From Topomyia yanbarensis (Eukaryota > Arthropoda > Insecta > Diptera > Culicidae), in the NCBI RefSeq assembly GCF_030247195.1, contig NC_080672.1, forward strand, positions 348,128,413 through 348,192,412: DNA of 64,000 bases, read 5' to 3'. The notes under the pieces are model-generated. The model did no database searches, was not told the origin of the DNA, and saw only the letters and a list, made by a program, of their open reading frames with translations. The translations under genes and the position numbers were made by a program. Shown here one piece after another: positions 32,950-44,758 of the stretch (position 1 is the stretch's first letter; the number at the start of each line of letters is the position of its first letter).

Positions 32950-33480
32950 TTCTATTTTATTTTTCATCAGTCTCTGTCCGCAGTCAGTGCCTATTTCCGA
33001 CGCCAGAGAGGTGACTTCACCATCTGGACCCTAGATATCGGCCCATCAATACATGAAGCGGGACCAATGGCTACACTTCCCTTCCGAAGGAAGACCAGAA
33101 AACAGATATTTCCCCACAAATTGAACCGAAACTCACTGGGTGAGAGGCGTCCACGCTTAGGGATCATCCGTAAATGACGTAGCATTATATGGGGGAGGGG
33201 GGAGTTTTGTATTTAGTGATGATGTGTGACGACAGGGGGTAGGGGGTCATGTCATGCTACGTAGCTTTTTTAAAGGGGAATAACTAACATCGGTTATTTT
33301 TTTTTTATTTTACCGGGACAAGGGGGGGGGGGATTACCGTCAAGCTACGTAATTACCAGCGAGGGTATTTAGAGGTTTGTGACGAAATGCTACGATGGGG
33401 GAGGGGGGTGTTAAAAATCACTCAAAAAATGCTACGTCATTTATGGATCGTCCCTAATTACTGAACCACTGGCCGTCGGC
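32950..33480 (-). mobile_element. tRNA-derived SINE, copy 2, split by a MITE
   Basis: The body matches copy 1 (TCTGTCCGCAGTCAGTGCC, CTAGATATCGGCCCATCA, CTTCCCTTCCGAAGGAAG). The head is interrupted at 33160 by a MITE and resumes at 33455 (AATTACTGAACCACTGGCCG). The SINE was therefore in place before the MITE. Confidence 0.6.
33160..33454. mobile_element. ATGACGTAGCAT MITE, copy 3, inside a SINE
   Basis: GGGATCATCCGTAAATGACG at the left and, opposite strand, GGGACGATCCATAAATGACG at the right. Flanked by TA on both sides within the SINE head. Somewhat shorter than copies 1 and 2 because of internal deletions. Confidence 0.85.
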
Positions 33481-33559
33481 GAAATTCGTACGATAGACAA
33501 AGTTTCAGCTGTTGTTATCAAGCTCCGCGTAGGCAATAGGACTGAGCGGGCAAACCGAA

Positions 33560-35110
33560 TCGTCGAACCCTTTTGTTTACTCGGGAGAATCCAGAAAGAG
33601 GAGAAATCTTTTCTTCCCTAAACTCCTTCGTAAGGGTCCCAAGGTGTCCTTCTCTGAGAGTGCGCCATCTACAACCAATGAATCGAATGGAAGTGCCGAA
33701 ACAAGTTGCTCCCGGACTTGGAAAGTTGAATTCCAACAAGGAATATCCACCACTTCCAGGGACACCAAAAATCCCAAATGTCCCCTTTTCACAAATAGAT
33801 ACTCAGTTCAGTACTGGACTAATAAAATGCTCTGACATCGTGGACTTAATTTTCACTACTTTTAATATTACTGATCCTCTTAAAAGTCTTCTGATAACAG
33901 TTGACTGCTAAATGACCCCTCTTCGCAGCGATCGTATCATTCGATAACTAAGTCATCGAACGAGGTCACCGTTTCGATCACTGTGACAAAGTGTAATTGC
34001 AGAAGTATTCTCCCGAAAATGGATTCTTTCAAAATCTTACTAAACACCTTAAGATCCGTTGCATTTGCATTATCCGAAACTTGGCTAGCTTCCAATATAG
34101 ATCGTAACTTCCGCGATTTTAGTATTATTCGTCTCGTCGAGGCCAGACCCTTACGAAGAAGTACATTTGGAGATCAAGAAGTGCTATTCTTTCGATCGAA
34201 TTAACCTCCCTTCGACACCAGGCATTGAAGTTGTCGCTTGTCAAACTAGAATCAAAGGCAAATACATCTGCATTGCTTCCATCTACATTCCTCCTAGAGC
34301 CTCGTTAGGGCACCGAACCCTGTAATATCACAGAATTATTACCGACACCGCGGCTAAGTCTAGGAGACTTTATCTCGCACGGTACCGTATGGGGTTGTCT
34401 TCATGATGATAACAGATCAACATTAGTCCAAGATCATTGCGACAATTTCAATATAACCATATTTAACACGGGAGACAGATCCCTACACCATCAGCATGAG
34501 AAAGCGCATCGGATTTATCGCTATACTCTACTTCGCTACGGTTAAAATGCATGTGAAAGGTGAACTCTGATCCCCGCGGTAGCGACCATTTGCCCATCGT
34601 TATTTGAATTACTAACGGATCAAGACCATCAGAAACAAGCAATGTCTCGTATGACCTCACACGGACACACGACTGCGATATCCGCCAAAATTGAACCAAA
34701 ATAAGAACTTCATCCGGAGGAAAAGAACTGGTTTTTAGCTGGCTTGATTCTCGACAGCGCGAATCAAGCTTAGACTAAATCGGTACCCGGCACGAATACC
34801 CACGGACGGTCTCCCACCCCGTGCACGTGCCGTGGTTGGACAAAGAGTGCTCTGGTCTGTATGCGGAGACGTCCGTAGTGCGTATAATACCTTCCGGGAC
34901 GACGGGGTACCCGCTAGTTTTCGAAAGCACACGTCATTAGACACGCGAGTGAAAAGACTAATGACAGCCAAAAAACGCAGTTAATGACGCCGGTTCGTCG
35001 ACGGGTTAACGAGAGAAACAGCGATGAGCAATCTTTGGGGTACGCCTTGACGTATACGTAACGAAAACAGCACGTACGAGAACGTGGAATAAAATAAATT
35101 TAAAAAAAAA
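33560..35110 (+). mobile_element. Jockey-clade LINE remnant (ORF1 end, endonuclease, start of RT)
   Basis: 33573-33911 is the C-terminal part of ORF1 (EYPPLPGTPKIPNVPFSQ, LIKCSDIVDLIFTTFNI). ORF2 starts near 33975 with CNCRSILPKMDSFKILLN and AFALSETWL of the APE endonuclease. LGDF-type (LSLGDFISHGTVWGCLHDDN) and ICPSLF/SDH-region matches follow to about 34700. The linker before reverse transcriptase (GLILDSANQA, GRSPTP) continues to about 35080. Many stops and frameshifts. No RT catalytic core. It ends near an AATAAAATAAATTTAAAAAA stretch (35085-35108) that could be its A-tail. That would imply an internal deletion. Confidence 0.75.
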
Positions 35111-35317
35111 TCGATTTTCTTAATGTGAAATTGTTTTAAAATATTCGCTGAAAATTTCAAACAAATCGGACTATCTTTCACGGGACTAAAACACATTGAA
35201 TTGAAGCGATTTCAATCTGCAAAGTAATCGTATACAAAACTCTATATGAGTTTTTCTCACTACTTTAATATTCTTGTGAATACGGGAGTAAAATATTTCG
35301 ATTTACTTAAGTTAGAC
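35111..35317. other. no recognisable feature
   Basis: Short AT-rich interval between two LINE remnants. Confidence 0.4.
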
Positions 35318-36050
35318 CAGCAGTCGACGATGTGGAACAATTACTAAAAGCGAGGTGAAAAAGTTACTGGATCTTAATCTCAAGCATATATACAGCTACA
35401 CCACGTCCGTAATTGTATACTGGTAACGTTGAAAAGTTTAGCTCAGACAGAAAACATCATTGCAAAGAACAGCATGTAACACTAAGGCGAACATGACAAC
35501 GTCAAAATCCAGATCCCTGCATACAGCGATGAGGCTGAAATCTAAGTACCGCACACCAAATCAGACCACATTTAAAATTCATGTTGTAATATGGACAATA
35601 GGCACCCATCACGAACGATACTTGGAGAAACATTTGCAATGGTGCTCACAACGACGTTTGCGTGTTTGGTATGCGGCTGACCAAACCTATCTCTTCCTAC
35701 CTGTTTTTTTGCCAAGATCAACATTAGCTATAAGCAACTAACGCTGAGCCTCTACTCTGGTCAGATTCCTATGTGTCAGTTCTGTAGCTATATGGAACAA
35801 TACGGAAAGCCATGTGCCGAAGCCGAGTATAAAAATCAACAAACTACAATAAAAACCAACAAACAGCCTTCGACATACACACAATCAAAAAGCTACCCAA
35901 TAACTGAAGTGTTTTGTATCTGGAAACCTACTGTCAGTACCAACTGAACAGAAACGATTGCACACAGTGCCTCCAAAGCAGCAGCCAGAAACACCAATAA
36001 AGAAGCAAGCGTCGATAACATAACGACAGATACTATTGTCTTAGAGTAAT
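35318..36050 (+). mobile_element. LINE ORF1 remnant with a CCHC-like knuckle
   Basis: Heavily broken reading frame similar to the ORF1 at 51430. It has a VDDVEQLLK start region, GMRLTKPISSYLFF (51430 copy: KMQLHQPIPSYLTF) and a cysteine cluster MCQFCSYMEQYGKPCAEAEY at about 35768-35830. After the cluster comes a Q/T/S-rich tail. Gag-like nucleic-acid-binding protein of a non-LTR element. Decayed. Confidence 0.6.
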
Positions 36051-36474
36051 GGCCCGTCATTCGTCTTCTCGTAACCTACTGCACAGTGGCTGGGGGCTAG
36101 ACAAAACCTCAAAAAGTTATGTTAAAATTATTGATATTTTATGTTTTTCCTAAACTTCCCATGATATATTTTCAAAATTTTATGATCATTGGAGAAGAAC
36201 ACGATTTTTATCAGCAGTTTAAACGTAGCTTTGTCCGGATTATTCAATGATTTTCATTTTCGAAATCACAATTTCTATGTTCACTTGAAATACTCTGTTG
36301 ATTTTGGTCCGATTTTACAACTAGTTTCATTTCCGAAATAAATAACTCCTGGAGTTATTTATTTCGGAAATATTTTGAAACAGAACCTGTTATAAATTTG
36401 GCTGGTTAGTTGTTAAAATAACAAAAAATAAAACAAAAACCTGGCTAATTATAACAAAATTGTAACAAAATTTG
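36051..36474. other. flank of BEL element, with a hairpin
   Basis: AT-rich. The only distinct feature is the inverted repeat at 36329-36371. AGAAGAACACGAT near 36202 and ATCGTGTTCTTCT near 42909, on the far side of the BEL insertion, could be arms of one older foldback element. Confidence 0.4.
36329..36371. repeat. perfect 21-bp hairpin
   Basis: ATTTCCGAAATAAATAACTCC, a single T, then the exact complement. Looser pairing continues outward (GTTTC... and ...GAAAC). Confidence 0.9.
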
Positions 36475-36479
36475 ATATG

Positions 36480-37106
36480 TGTTACGCCCTTTGGGAAAAG
36501 CTCCTCATTCTTTGCCAGCGTTACGGACACACCCGAGGCCAACAAGAGGATTGTGACTGATTGACAGCTGAAGGACTGCTAACACGCGAGACAGGATCAT
36601 TATTCTTCATTCTACAACAAATGTGTATCAAATTTAAAGCTATCTAAAATTTATTATTTTTCTACTTAAAACTACACTTAAAGCTAATGTGAATTTCTAC
36701 CAACGGTAATTACTTTATTATTATAAATTTAATCTAAAAACTATAATGTGAATTTGTAATATAATATAGGATTGAGTTGAAGATTATTTTCACGAGCCTG
36801 ATAACTAATACTGAATCAAACTCGTTAAACTATCAGGAAACTATTTCTAAAGATTTAAACCTAGTAGCTAAATTAAACTAAATCTTAATTAAAACTAGTA
36901 TTGATGATTAAAATAAGGAGCTACTCCTGCAGATCGAAATCCGGATAAGCGAGAACGTTGAATACTAAACGTGAGTTGATAAACCTAACCTCAATTATTA
37001 AAAATACACCTAACAAATATGTACAATTGTAGGAAAAATTTAACAACGCCTGCTGGAAATATAATTGTTAAAATTTCGGAAAACTTGTTATTGATCTATT
37101 CATAAC
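36480..37106 (+). repeat. 5' LTR of BEL/Pao element
   Basis: TGTTACGCCCTTTGGG...CTATTCATAACA; imperfect TG...CA termini. Differences from the 3' LTR include GGGAAAAG/GGGGAAAG, CTATCTAAA/CTACCTAAA and CAGGAAACT/CAGGTAACT. Confidence 0.95.
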
Positions 37107-37162
37107 AAATTAAATTTTTCGTTTATCTTCCGGAGTACGATATCTTCTGAAAAGTAGCTAGA

Positions 37163-37720
37163 ATGCCTAAACGATCGAAAGGTGGAAAGATAATTAGTGA
37201 CTCCCCTGGTGAAAACGGGGCCAGTTGTGGAGAGTGTCGAAAGCTGGACCACAGTCGGATGGTCCAATGTGATGACTGCGACGAGTGGTTCCACTACGAA
37301 TGCGTCCATGTTACTGACGATATAGAGAACGAGGATTGGAATTGTAGACGGTGCATTAAAAAATCGCTCGACGAAGGAAAGCGAATTCTCCAAGCAAAGG
37401 AACAACAACTTCAGCAGCAGCAGAAGAACAAGCAGCAACTGCAGCAACCATCGGTTGAGCAGCAGCAGCAAGGGCTACAGCGGCAGCAGACTAGAAAAGT
37501 TGTGACAGACCAAGAATTGAAAGCACTAACCGAAGTCGGCACTCGTTCGACGTCAGGCGTTACGTCTACTCCAATATCCAAAATGAGTATAATGGAACAA
37601 AATATCCTTAGCCAAGCTATAGCAACTGAGCAGCAACGACTGCGTGTAGACCTGCCTTTGTCGGTTCCAAGTGTAACCGGCCGATCGAGAAGCGAGGCCG
37701 GAGAGACGACGCATATCTGA
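37163..37720 (+). pseudogene. BEL/Pao gag N-terminal part with PHD finger
   Basis: 185 residues. A C4HC3 PHD zinc finger is at residues 22-62 (CGEC, CDDCDEWFHYEC, CRRC), in the place where cellular PHD fingers read histone tails. A glutamine-rich coiled-coil-like stretch follows (QQLQQQQKNKQQLQQ), then a TP.SKMSIMEQNILSQAIATE segment typical of mosquito BEL gag. The capsid-like domain usual after this (about 300 residues) is absent. The frame ends at TGA just before the zinc knuckles, which lie in the -1 frame. Encapsidation is presumably impossible without a helper. Confidence 0.85.
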
Positions 37721-37744
37721 ATACTCATACAGATGAAAGGAAAC

Positions 37745-39234
37745 CGAGTCTGAAAGCTTGTTTTGCATGCGGAAAGTCTTGCAAAGCGCTGGATAAATGC
37801 GAAGGATTCCTAAAGATGTGCCCAAAATCGCGATGGGCGATTGTAAAAAATAATAAAGTGTGTAGAAAATGCTTGAAGAAACATTTTAATTCTTGCGCAG
37901 TAAACAATCCCTGCAGAAAGAACGGGTGTCTGTACCTACACCACCCACTTCTCCACGATGATGAGCGGCATAAGCAACAAAGCAATGCTTCCGCGAATCA
38001 GCACAGCCCTTTGACCAGGTACACACCATCATGCAATACTCATTACTGTTGTCTTGGTACAGTTATGCTCAAATACGTAAAGGTTACAATACATGGAAGA
38101 GGGAGATCGGTAACCACATATGCCTTCCTGGATGACGGGTCAACTTGTTCACTCATGGAGCACGATCTATTGGAAGAGCTCAATATTTCGGGGGAAAATT
38201 ACCCTTTATGTATCAATTGGACTGGTGGACAGGCTAGATATGAATCAAACTCGGTCAAGTGCGTCGTAGAGATATCAGGGGTGAATGATTCCAGTGGCCG
38301 GACGGTAGAAAGTCTTCAGTTACCGTCGCAAACGATGTCTGTTGAGGATATTTCAAAGCATTATCGACACCTCCGGGGAATCTCGATAGAATCTTATGTA
38401 GATATCAGACCTCGTGTTCTCTTAGGGATGGACAACATCCGGCTGGGACACCCGTTAAACTCGAGAGAAGGGGAAGAAAATCAACCAGTTGCAGCTTTGA
38501 CGAGACTAGGATGGATCGTTTACGGTCCATGTTCTATTGCTAACGCCGACCAGCGAAAACAACACGATGAGACCTATAGTTTTCACATCTGTCAGTGCGA
38601 AACCCTTCATGCAATGGTTAAGGAGTTTTTCTCACTAGACAGCCTTGGAATCCAGACTTCCAGCGGTTCCCTAATGTCTAAAGACGATGAGCGTGCAATG
38701 GAGCTACTCATGTCCAACACTTTACTGAAAGAGAATCGGTACGAAACATCCCTACTATGGAAATTTGATGAAGTCAAATTGCCAGAAAGCAAAACGATGA
38801 CTCTAAAAAGATTTCACTGTTTGGAGAAACGTATGGCACGTGAACCTGAGATGGCTACAGCATTGCGAATTATGATTCGGGACTATGAGACTAAAGGCTA
38901 TATAAGGAAATTATCATCTGACGAGGAAAATGTGCCGAGAGATCGTGCTTGGTATTTGCCAATATTCCCTGTGACGAATCCTAATAAACCAACGAAATTG
39001 CGAATCGTCTGGGATGCTGCAGCCAAAGCCCATGGAGTATCGCTAAATACTTTTCTACTTAAAGGACCCGACCAGTTAACATCCTTACCTGGAGTCCTCC
39101 ATCGCTTCCGGGAGTATCGAATAGCGGTTTCAGGAAACATATGTGAGATGTTCCACCAGGTACAAATTAACAATGATGATCAGCACTGCCAGCGGTTTTT
39201 ATGGAAAAGTGGACTTCAAGATCAAACACCATAG
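37745..39234 (+). pseudogene. BEL/Pao gag zinc knuckles, protease and start of RT
   Basis: Open from about 37745; the first ATG is at 37816. Cysteine clusters CFACGKSC and CRKCLKKHFNSC with HH near 37930 form the nucleocapsid-like part. AFLDDGSTCSLME (about 38122) is the retroviral-type aspartic protease motif. Between it and RT lies the usual linker. RT begins near residue 360 (GYIRKLS, LRIVWDAAAK, LNTFLLKGPDQL). The frame is cut by a TAG at 39232-39234 in the middle of RT and continues in the same frame. Confidence 0.9.
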
Positions 39235-41742
39235 GTGTACGTGATGACTGTTATGACGTTTGGTGCAACATGCTCTCCTAGCTGTGCCCAATACGTGAAA
39301 AACAAGAATGCTGAACGTTTCGTGCACAAGATGCCTGCGGCTGTCGATGCCATCATTAACGAACACTATGTGGACGATATGCTATCCAGCGTGGAGACGG
39401 AAAAGGAAGCTGTTGATCTTGCAACAAATGTCCGCTTCATTCATGCACAAGCGGGATTCGAGATACGTGGATGGCTTTCTAATTCCAATGAAGTGCTAGC
39501 TGCTTTAAACGGACCACAAACTTCGGAGAAGGATCTGAACGTAAATTCTCAGATGGCAACCGAAAAGATTCTTGGGCTGTGGTGGAATACAAAGACCGAC
39601 ACTTTCACCTTCAGATTTCCCAAGAGAGCAGATGTGAAATTGTTATCCGGCCAGACAATCCCTACGAAGCGTGAAGTCTTGCGAGTCCTGATGTCCATCT
39701 TCGATCCACTAGGATTTTTCGCCAACGTACTAATGTACTTAAAAGTTCTTCTACAGGAGATATGGCGTGCCGGTACGGCATGGGATGAGCCAATAGCTAA
39801 TGAGCAATTCGTGAAATGGCGTACGTGGCTTGGTGTTTTGACGAAGGTGGACACCGTTTCTATTCCGAGGTGCTATCGTGTCAAAACTTCATCAATGGAA
39901 TCAAATAAACTGCAACTCCATATCTTCGTCGACGCGAGTGAAAATGGATTTGCAGCTGTCGGCTATTTTCGATTTGAAGAGCAAGGAGTAATTGAGTGTG
40001 CATTCGTGGCTGCGAAAACACGCGTTGCACCCCTGAAATATGTTTCCATACCTCGACTGGAATTGCAGGCTGCGGTGATTGGAGCGCGGTTGGCAAAGAC
40101 GATAGCGGAACGTCATCGCGTGACAATCAATGAACGATTTTTTTGGACAGACTCGCGGGACGTACTATGTTGGCTAAATTCGGACCATCGTCGCTATAGC
40201 CAATTCGTTGCATTTCGTATAGGAGAGATTTTGGAGAATACGGACGTTTCTGAATGGCACTGGTTATCAACGCAGATGAATGTGGCAGACGAAGGTACTA
40301 AGTGGCAAAAATTACCAGATCTTTCTCCGTCCAGTAGATGGTTCCGTGGTTCGTCGTTTATCTGGATGCATAAGCACGAGTGGCCAGATCTGCGAGGACA
40401 TGTGGGATCGACGTCAGTAGAACTGAGACACTCAGTGAATCTCCATCAACATGAAGCAGTATTGGTGAACTTTTCGGATTTTTCCAATTGGAAACGACTA
40501 CTACGTTTGGTTGCTCTCGTGTTTCGTTTCGCGCACAACTTAAAAGCCAAACTTAATGGAACGTCACCAACTGTTAAAGCACTGCGAACCGAAGAACTTC
40601 AAATTGCAGAAAGTTATATTTTTCGGCAAGTTCAGCTAGCAGCATATTCTGAAGAAATGGCTATAGTGGCAAAGTCAGCCGAAACGAGCCGATTTAAGTT
40701 GCCGTCGAATAGTACAATATGTGGCTTGTCGCTATACTTGGACGATCGAGGGCTATTACGACTACGAGGAAGAGGTAAACATTGCGCGTTTGCAGGCCCA
40801 TACGCAACCAATACCATTTTACTTCCAAGAGACCACCCTGTTACTACACTTATCGTACGCTCGGTACACGATCGATATCACCACCTTAACCATGAAACTG
40901 TCGTGAACGAGCTTCGACAAAAATATCGGATCCCCAGATTGCGTAGACTCTGCAACAAGATTCGCAAGGAGTGTCAAACTTGTAAGAACAGCAGAGCAAA
41001 ACCGGAACCTCCAATGATGGCAGATTTACCCTTAGCCAGGCTGGCTGCTTATACCAAACCCTTCTCATATACAGGTGTGGATTATTTCGGTCCACTGTTC
41101 GTAGTTGTGGGTCGACGAGTAGAGAAACGATGGGGCGTTCTTCTTACGTGCATGACGGTTCGAGCTATTCACATCGAAATAGCACACACACTAAACACTG
41201 ACTCATGTATAATGGCTATACGGAACTTCATGGCGCGTCGTGGAACACCGTTACAAATTTTCAGCGATAGAGGAACCAACTTCATCGGCGCTAGTCGTGA
41301 GCTACAAGAAGCGCTGCAAAAAATCGACCACGAGAAACTATTCAGCGAATTTGTATCGTCAGAACTAAAATGGTCGTTTAATCCGCCAAACTCTCCACAT
41401 TTCGGAGGCTGTTGGGAGAGATTAGTACAATCCGTTAAAAAAATTCTCAACCAGATGCATCTTCCACGTCATCCTACAGATGAAGTCCTGAGAAATACAC
41501 TGGTGGAAATTGAGAACACCGTAAATTCTAGACCGCTCACATATATTCCTATCGATGATGAGTCTGCACCGGCTCTAACACCGAACCATTTTTTAGTTGG
41601 TTCTTCCAGTGGCTGCAAACCTCTGGTCATTTTTGACGACAAGCCCGCAACGTTACGCAATAATTGGAAAACTTCACAGATTTACGCAAACCATTTTTGG
41701 CAAAGATGGATTCGCGAATACCTGCCAACAATTTGTCGTTGA
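39235..41742 (+). pseudogene. BEL/Pao RT (rest), RNase H and integrase
   Basis: Same frame as the upstream part. The RT catalytic box YVDD is at residues 45-48 after FGATCSPSCAQYV. RNase H starts near residue 230 (IFVDASENGFAAVGYF, LELQAAVIGARLA, WTDSRDVLCWL). The integrase has an H2C2 zinc site near residue 544 (HDRYHHLNHE...CQTCK) and the DDE triad at about residues 616 (VDYFGP), 676 (FSDRGTNF) and 726 (CWERLVQ). It ends at TGA 41740-41742. Apart from the two stops the protein looks well conserved, so decay is young. It cannot give a full-length polyprotein without readthrough. Confidence 0.93.
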
Positions 41743-42078
41743 ACTAAGTGGCACCAACCAGTGAGACCAATCCAAGTAGGTGATATTGTTGTCATCGTTG
41801 ATCCGGACTTACCACGAAACATGTGGCCCAAAGGTCGAATTGTTGCGACTAAGAACAAGGACGGCCAAGTTCGAAGAGCAACGGTGCAAACCATGCACGG
41901 TATCTACGAGCGTCCAGCCGTTAAGCTGGCAGTTCTAGACCTCGGAGCAAATGAGAGTAAGCAGGATACGACATCCAGCGTACTGGGGGGGAGTGTTACG
42001 CCCTTTGGGGAAAGCTCCTCATTCTTTGCCAGCGTTACGGACACACCCGAGGCCAACAAGAGGATTGTGACTGATTGA
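41743..42078 (+). pseudogene. BEL/Pao integrase C-terminal tail, running into the 3' LTR
   Basis: In frame with pol after the TGA. It carries the usual C-terminal integrase segment (RPIQVGDIVVIVDPDLPRNM, WPKGRI, RRATVQT). The last 28 or so codons (VTPFGESSSFFASVTD...) are within the 3' LTR, ending at TGA 42076-42078. Confidence 0.85.
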
Positions 42079-42621
42079 CAGCTGAAGGACTGCTAACACG
42101 CGAGACAGGATCATTATTCTTCATTCTACAACAAATGTGTATCAAATTTAAAGCTACCTAAAATTTATTATTTTTCTACTTAAAACTACACTTAAAGCTA
42201 ATGTGAATTTCTACCAACGGTAATTACTTTATTATTATAAATTTAATCTAAAAACTATAATGTGAATTTGTAATATAATATAGGATTGAGTTGAAGATTA
42301 TTTTCACGAGCCTGATAACTAATACTGAATCAAACTCGTTAAACTATCAGGTAACTATTTCTAAAGATTTAAACCTAGTAGCTAAATTAAACTAAATCTT
42401 AATTAAAACTAGTATTGATGATTAAAATAAGGAGCTACTCCTGCAGATCGAAATCCGGATAAGCGAGAACGTTGAATACTAAACGTGAGTTGATAAACCT
42501 AACCTCAATTATTAAAAATACACCTAACAAATATGTACAATTGTAGGAAAAATTTAACAACGCCTGCTGGAAATATAATTGTTAAAATTTCGGAAAACTT
42601 GTTATTGATCTATTCATAACA
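41994..42621 (+). repeat. 3' LTR of BEL/Pao element
   Basis: Matches 36480-37106 with few substitutions and one length difference. Preceded by the G-rich polypurine tract. Confidence 0.95.
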
Positions 42622-42626
42622 ATATG

Positions 42627-42974
42627 ATTGTATCAAAGTTAAAACTAAATGAGATATATTTTTTCCAAAAGTATATACGTATTCTGTGAGAGAACTGTAT
42701 TGGATATAATCATCTAATGGCAGTGACCTAGTAACAAACAATCAATTCATAATTCATTGATGGTCTCATAATAGATTATGTTATAATATTGATAGTATAG
42801 AAAACTGTCCGCACTCCACTTTCAATTCCGCTATTTGAATATAACTCCAGTTGTTATAAATATCAACCATAGTTATAATAGTGTTATTGTTTTGTTATGC
42901 TCTTCTGATCGTGTTCTTCTCAGGGTATTTACTGGACATAGCAAATCCGATTAGGGAACTTCAAATAATTTCGG
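42627..42974. other. no recognisable feature
   Basis: AT-rich; possibly the far arm of the older repeat into which the BEL element inserted. Confidence 0.35.
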
Positions 42975-43125
42975 ACTCGGCCTCTGCCCCACCGAGTGCC
43001 TATCAGCGATGCCAGAGAATTACCTAAACCATATGTACCCTAGATATTGGCCCATCAAAACATGGACCAGAACCAACGGCTTTACTTCCTTTCCGAAGGA
43101 AAACGTACTTCATATAATTTGATAT
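42975..43125 (-). mobile_element. SINE body fragment, copy 3
   Basis: Same body as copies 1 and 2 (CGGCCTCTGCCCCACCGAGT, CCTAGATATTGGCCCATCA, CTTTCCGAAGGAAA). The tRNA-like head is missing. Confidence 0.55.
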
Positions 43126-43604
43126 GCAGTAACACACCTTTCTAGAGGGCACTAAAATCTAAGGATATGTTTTTGTTCCTAACCCAATGTGGTAAAAAGC
43201 GATAGGTTTCATCAGTATATCTTTTCTTCGGAAGTGAAGAACCTAGGCTGTTTACTGTTTTGTGTTGTGATTATTCTGTGTTGCCATTTTCCATTTCCCT
43301 ATATTTTTCTTTCACCTACCTTACCCCTCCCCCCCCCCCCCCCATCAGAAAAATGATAAGACAACATGAAAAGACACAAATCGTCGCTGTTGTGCGATCT
43401 TATGACCAACGGCAATTTGGGGGTAAACGGATTTAAATATGCTATATTTCTTGTCTGAAAAATCTCTACAAAGTGACGTTTACAAAATTTTAAAATTCTT
43501 TTGGTTACTGAGATATAGCAAGACATTTGATAAGATATTGCGCGTGTTTTGCTTCAAATAACTATACACATCTTGGAATTGGTTCAAGTTATGTGGAAGT
43601 TTTA
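43126..43604. other. no gene; C-tract at 43327-43343
   Basis: AT-rich sequence with a homopolymeric C run that gives spurious glycine-rich frames on the minus strand. Confidence 0.5.
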
Positions 43605-43815
43605 GATGCTCTTGTGTGTAAAAACGTCTAAGGAACACAATGACATAATAATTTTCCAAAGAAAAACTCATGTGTTGCGAGAAAAATACAGTTTTACTTT
43701 TAAACTGGAAATATTGCATGTTTGGCAATACTGTAACCAAAAACTACTATTCTTTCTTCTTGACCAATTTCCTTCAAAATGCATCTCACTGATTGTTTCT
43801 AGCCCAAATAAATCC
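43605..43815. repeat. diverged single arm of the 26791-27953 foldback family
   Basis: AAAACGTCTAAGGAACACAA, TGCATGTTTGGCAATACTGT and the AATTTCCTTCAAAATGCATC stretch line up in order with AAAATGTCTGAGGAACACGA, TGCATAGTTGGCATCACTGC and AATTTTCTACAAAAGCCATC of 27540-27720. No second arm is nearby. Confidence 0.5.
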
Positions 43816-44758
43816 AAAAATATGAATAAAAGTTAATTTTTGATGCTTTATTTGTATGGAAAATTTTCCATGCACATTTATGACACGTCAAGCAAATTTT
43901 GTCATCAAAACACACCTATGACACGTGAGTACGACTTTTGTTTACATTTTTAGCAAAAGCTCTCAACATAGTCAACAAATCTTCGAAATATTTGAGAGAT
44001 TAGTACAGCATAGACAGAAGTATAAATTGTCTTCTGTGAATTGTTTCTACGATTAATAAGTTTCAAGATATTAAATCTCAAACTTTTAAAATCGTTTTTT
44101 CTCGAAATGTGCTACATGGCGCTTGTCATAAGATAGCACAACAGCGACAAAATCTCCAAAAAATATGGAGAACGTGCCAATCGAGCCAATTTATTCTCAT
44201 TCCTGATTAGCCTCATTATAATTTATTATCATTTTGAAGAAAATGCCAGATGGCGGGAATATTGTAGTTGATAAATTGATTGCCTTGTACGCAACTCACC
44301 TGGGTTCGATTCACAATTCCGCACATAGGGTTTTTGAATCTTTTGCATCTAAGGATGGTCAAGAAAGAATTCACACGAATGCATACAACGTTAAAAGTGT
44401 ATGAAAATGAGCTTTTTTCGTGTAACTGTCTTAGATTACGCTAATTTCAATAAACCCATACATTTTATAATATAGGGTCAAAGGCAATAAACTAACAAGA
44501 TCGGTGATAAACTAAATTGGAGAGCGACAACAGAGGGATGAAAAATCGGATCTACACTGTAATACATTTGAAATGTATAATTTGCATATCAGTTATTTTT
44601 ATATGTGTTCATAGTGATTTTAACTATCATGTATCGAATAATTAAAATGTTGGACTTTTCATCCAATAGCATGTTCTGCTTGTTAAAAGGCAAAGAATAT
44701 TAAAATGGTGAATCTGAATTTGTTTTACGTCATCTGTCACACATTTCAAACGGTACAT
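43816..44758. other. no recognisable feature
   Basis: AT-rich interval without a supported gene, RNA or repeat. Confidence 0.4.

Larger units (their letters stand above)
36475..42626 (+). mobile_element. BEL/Pao LTR retrotransposon, full length but defective
   Basis: 6.1-kb element with LTRs of 627-628 bp that begin TGTTACG and end ATAACA, flanked by a perfect 5-bp duplication ATATG (36475-36479 and 42622-42626). Coding order is PHD-finger gag, zinc knuckles, protease, RT, RNase H and integrase, as in Pao-type elements. A G-rich polypurine tract (CTGGGGGGGAG) precedes the 3' LTR. The LTRs differ at only a handful of positions, so insertion is recent. Gag is internally deleted and pol has two in-frame stops. 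Confidence 0.95.
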
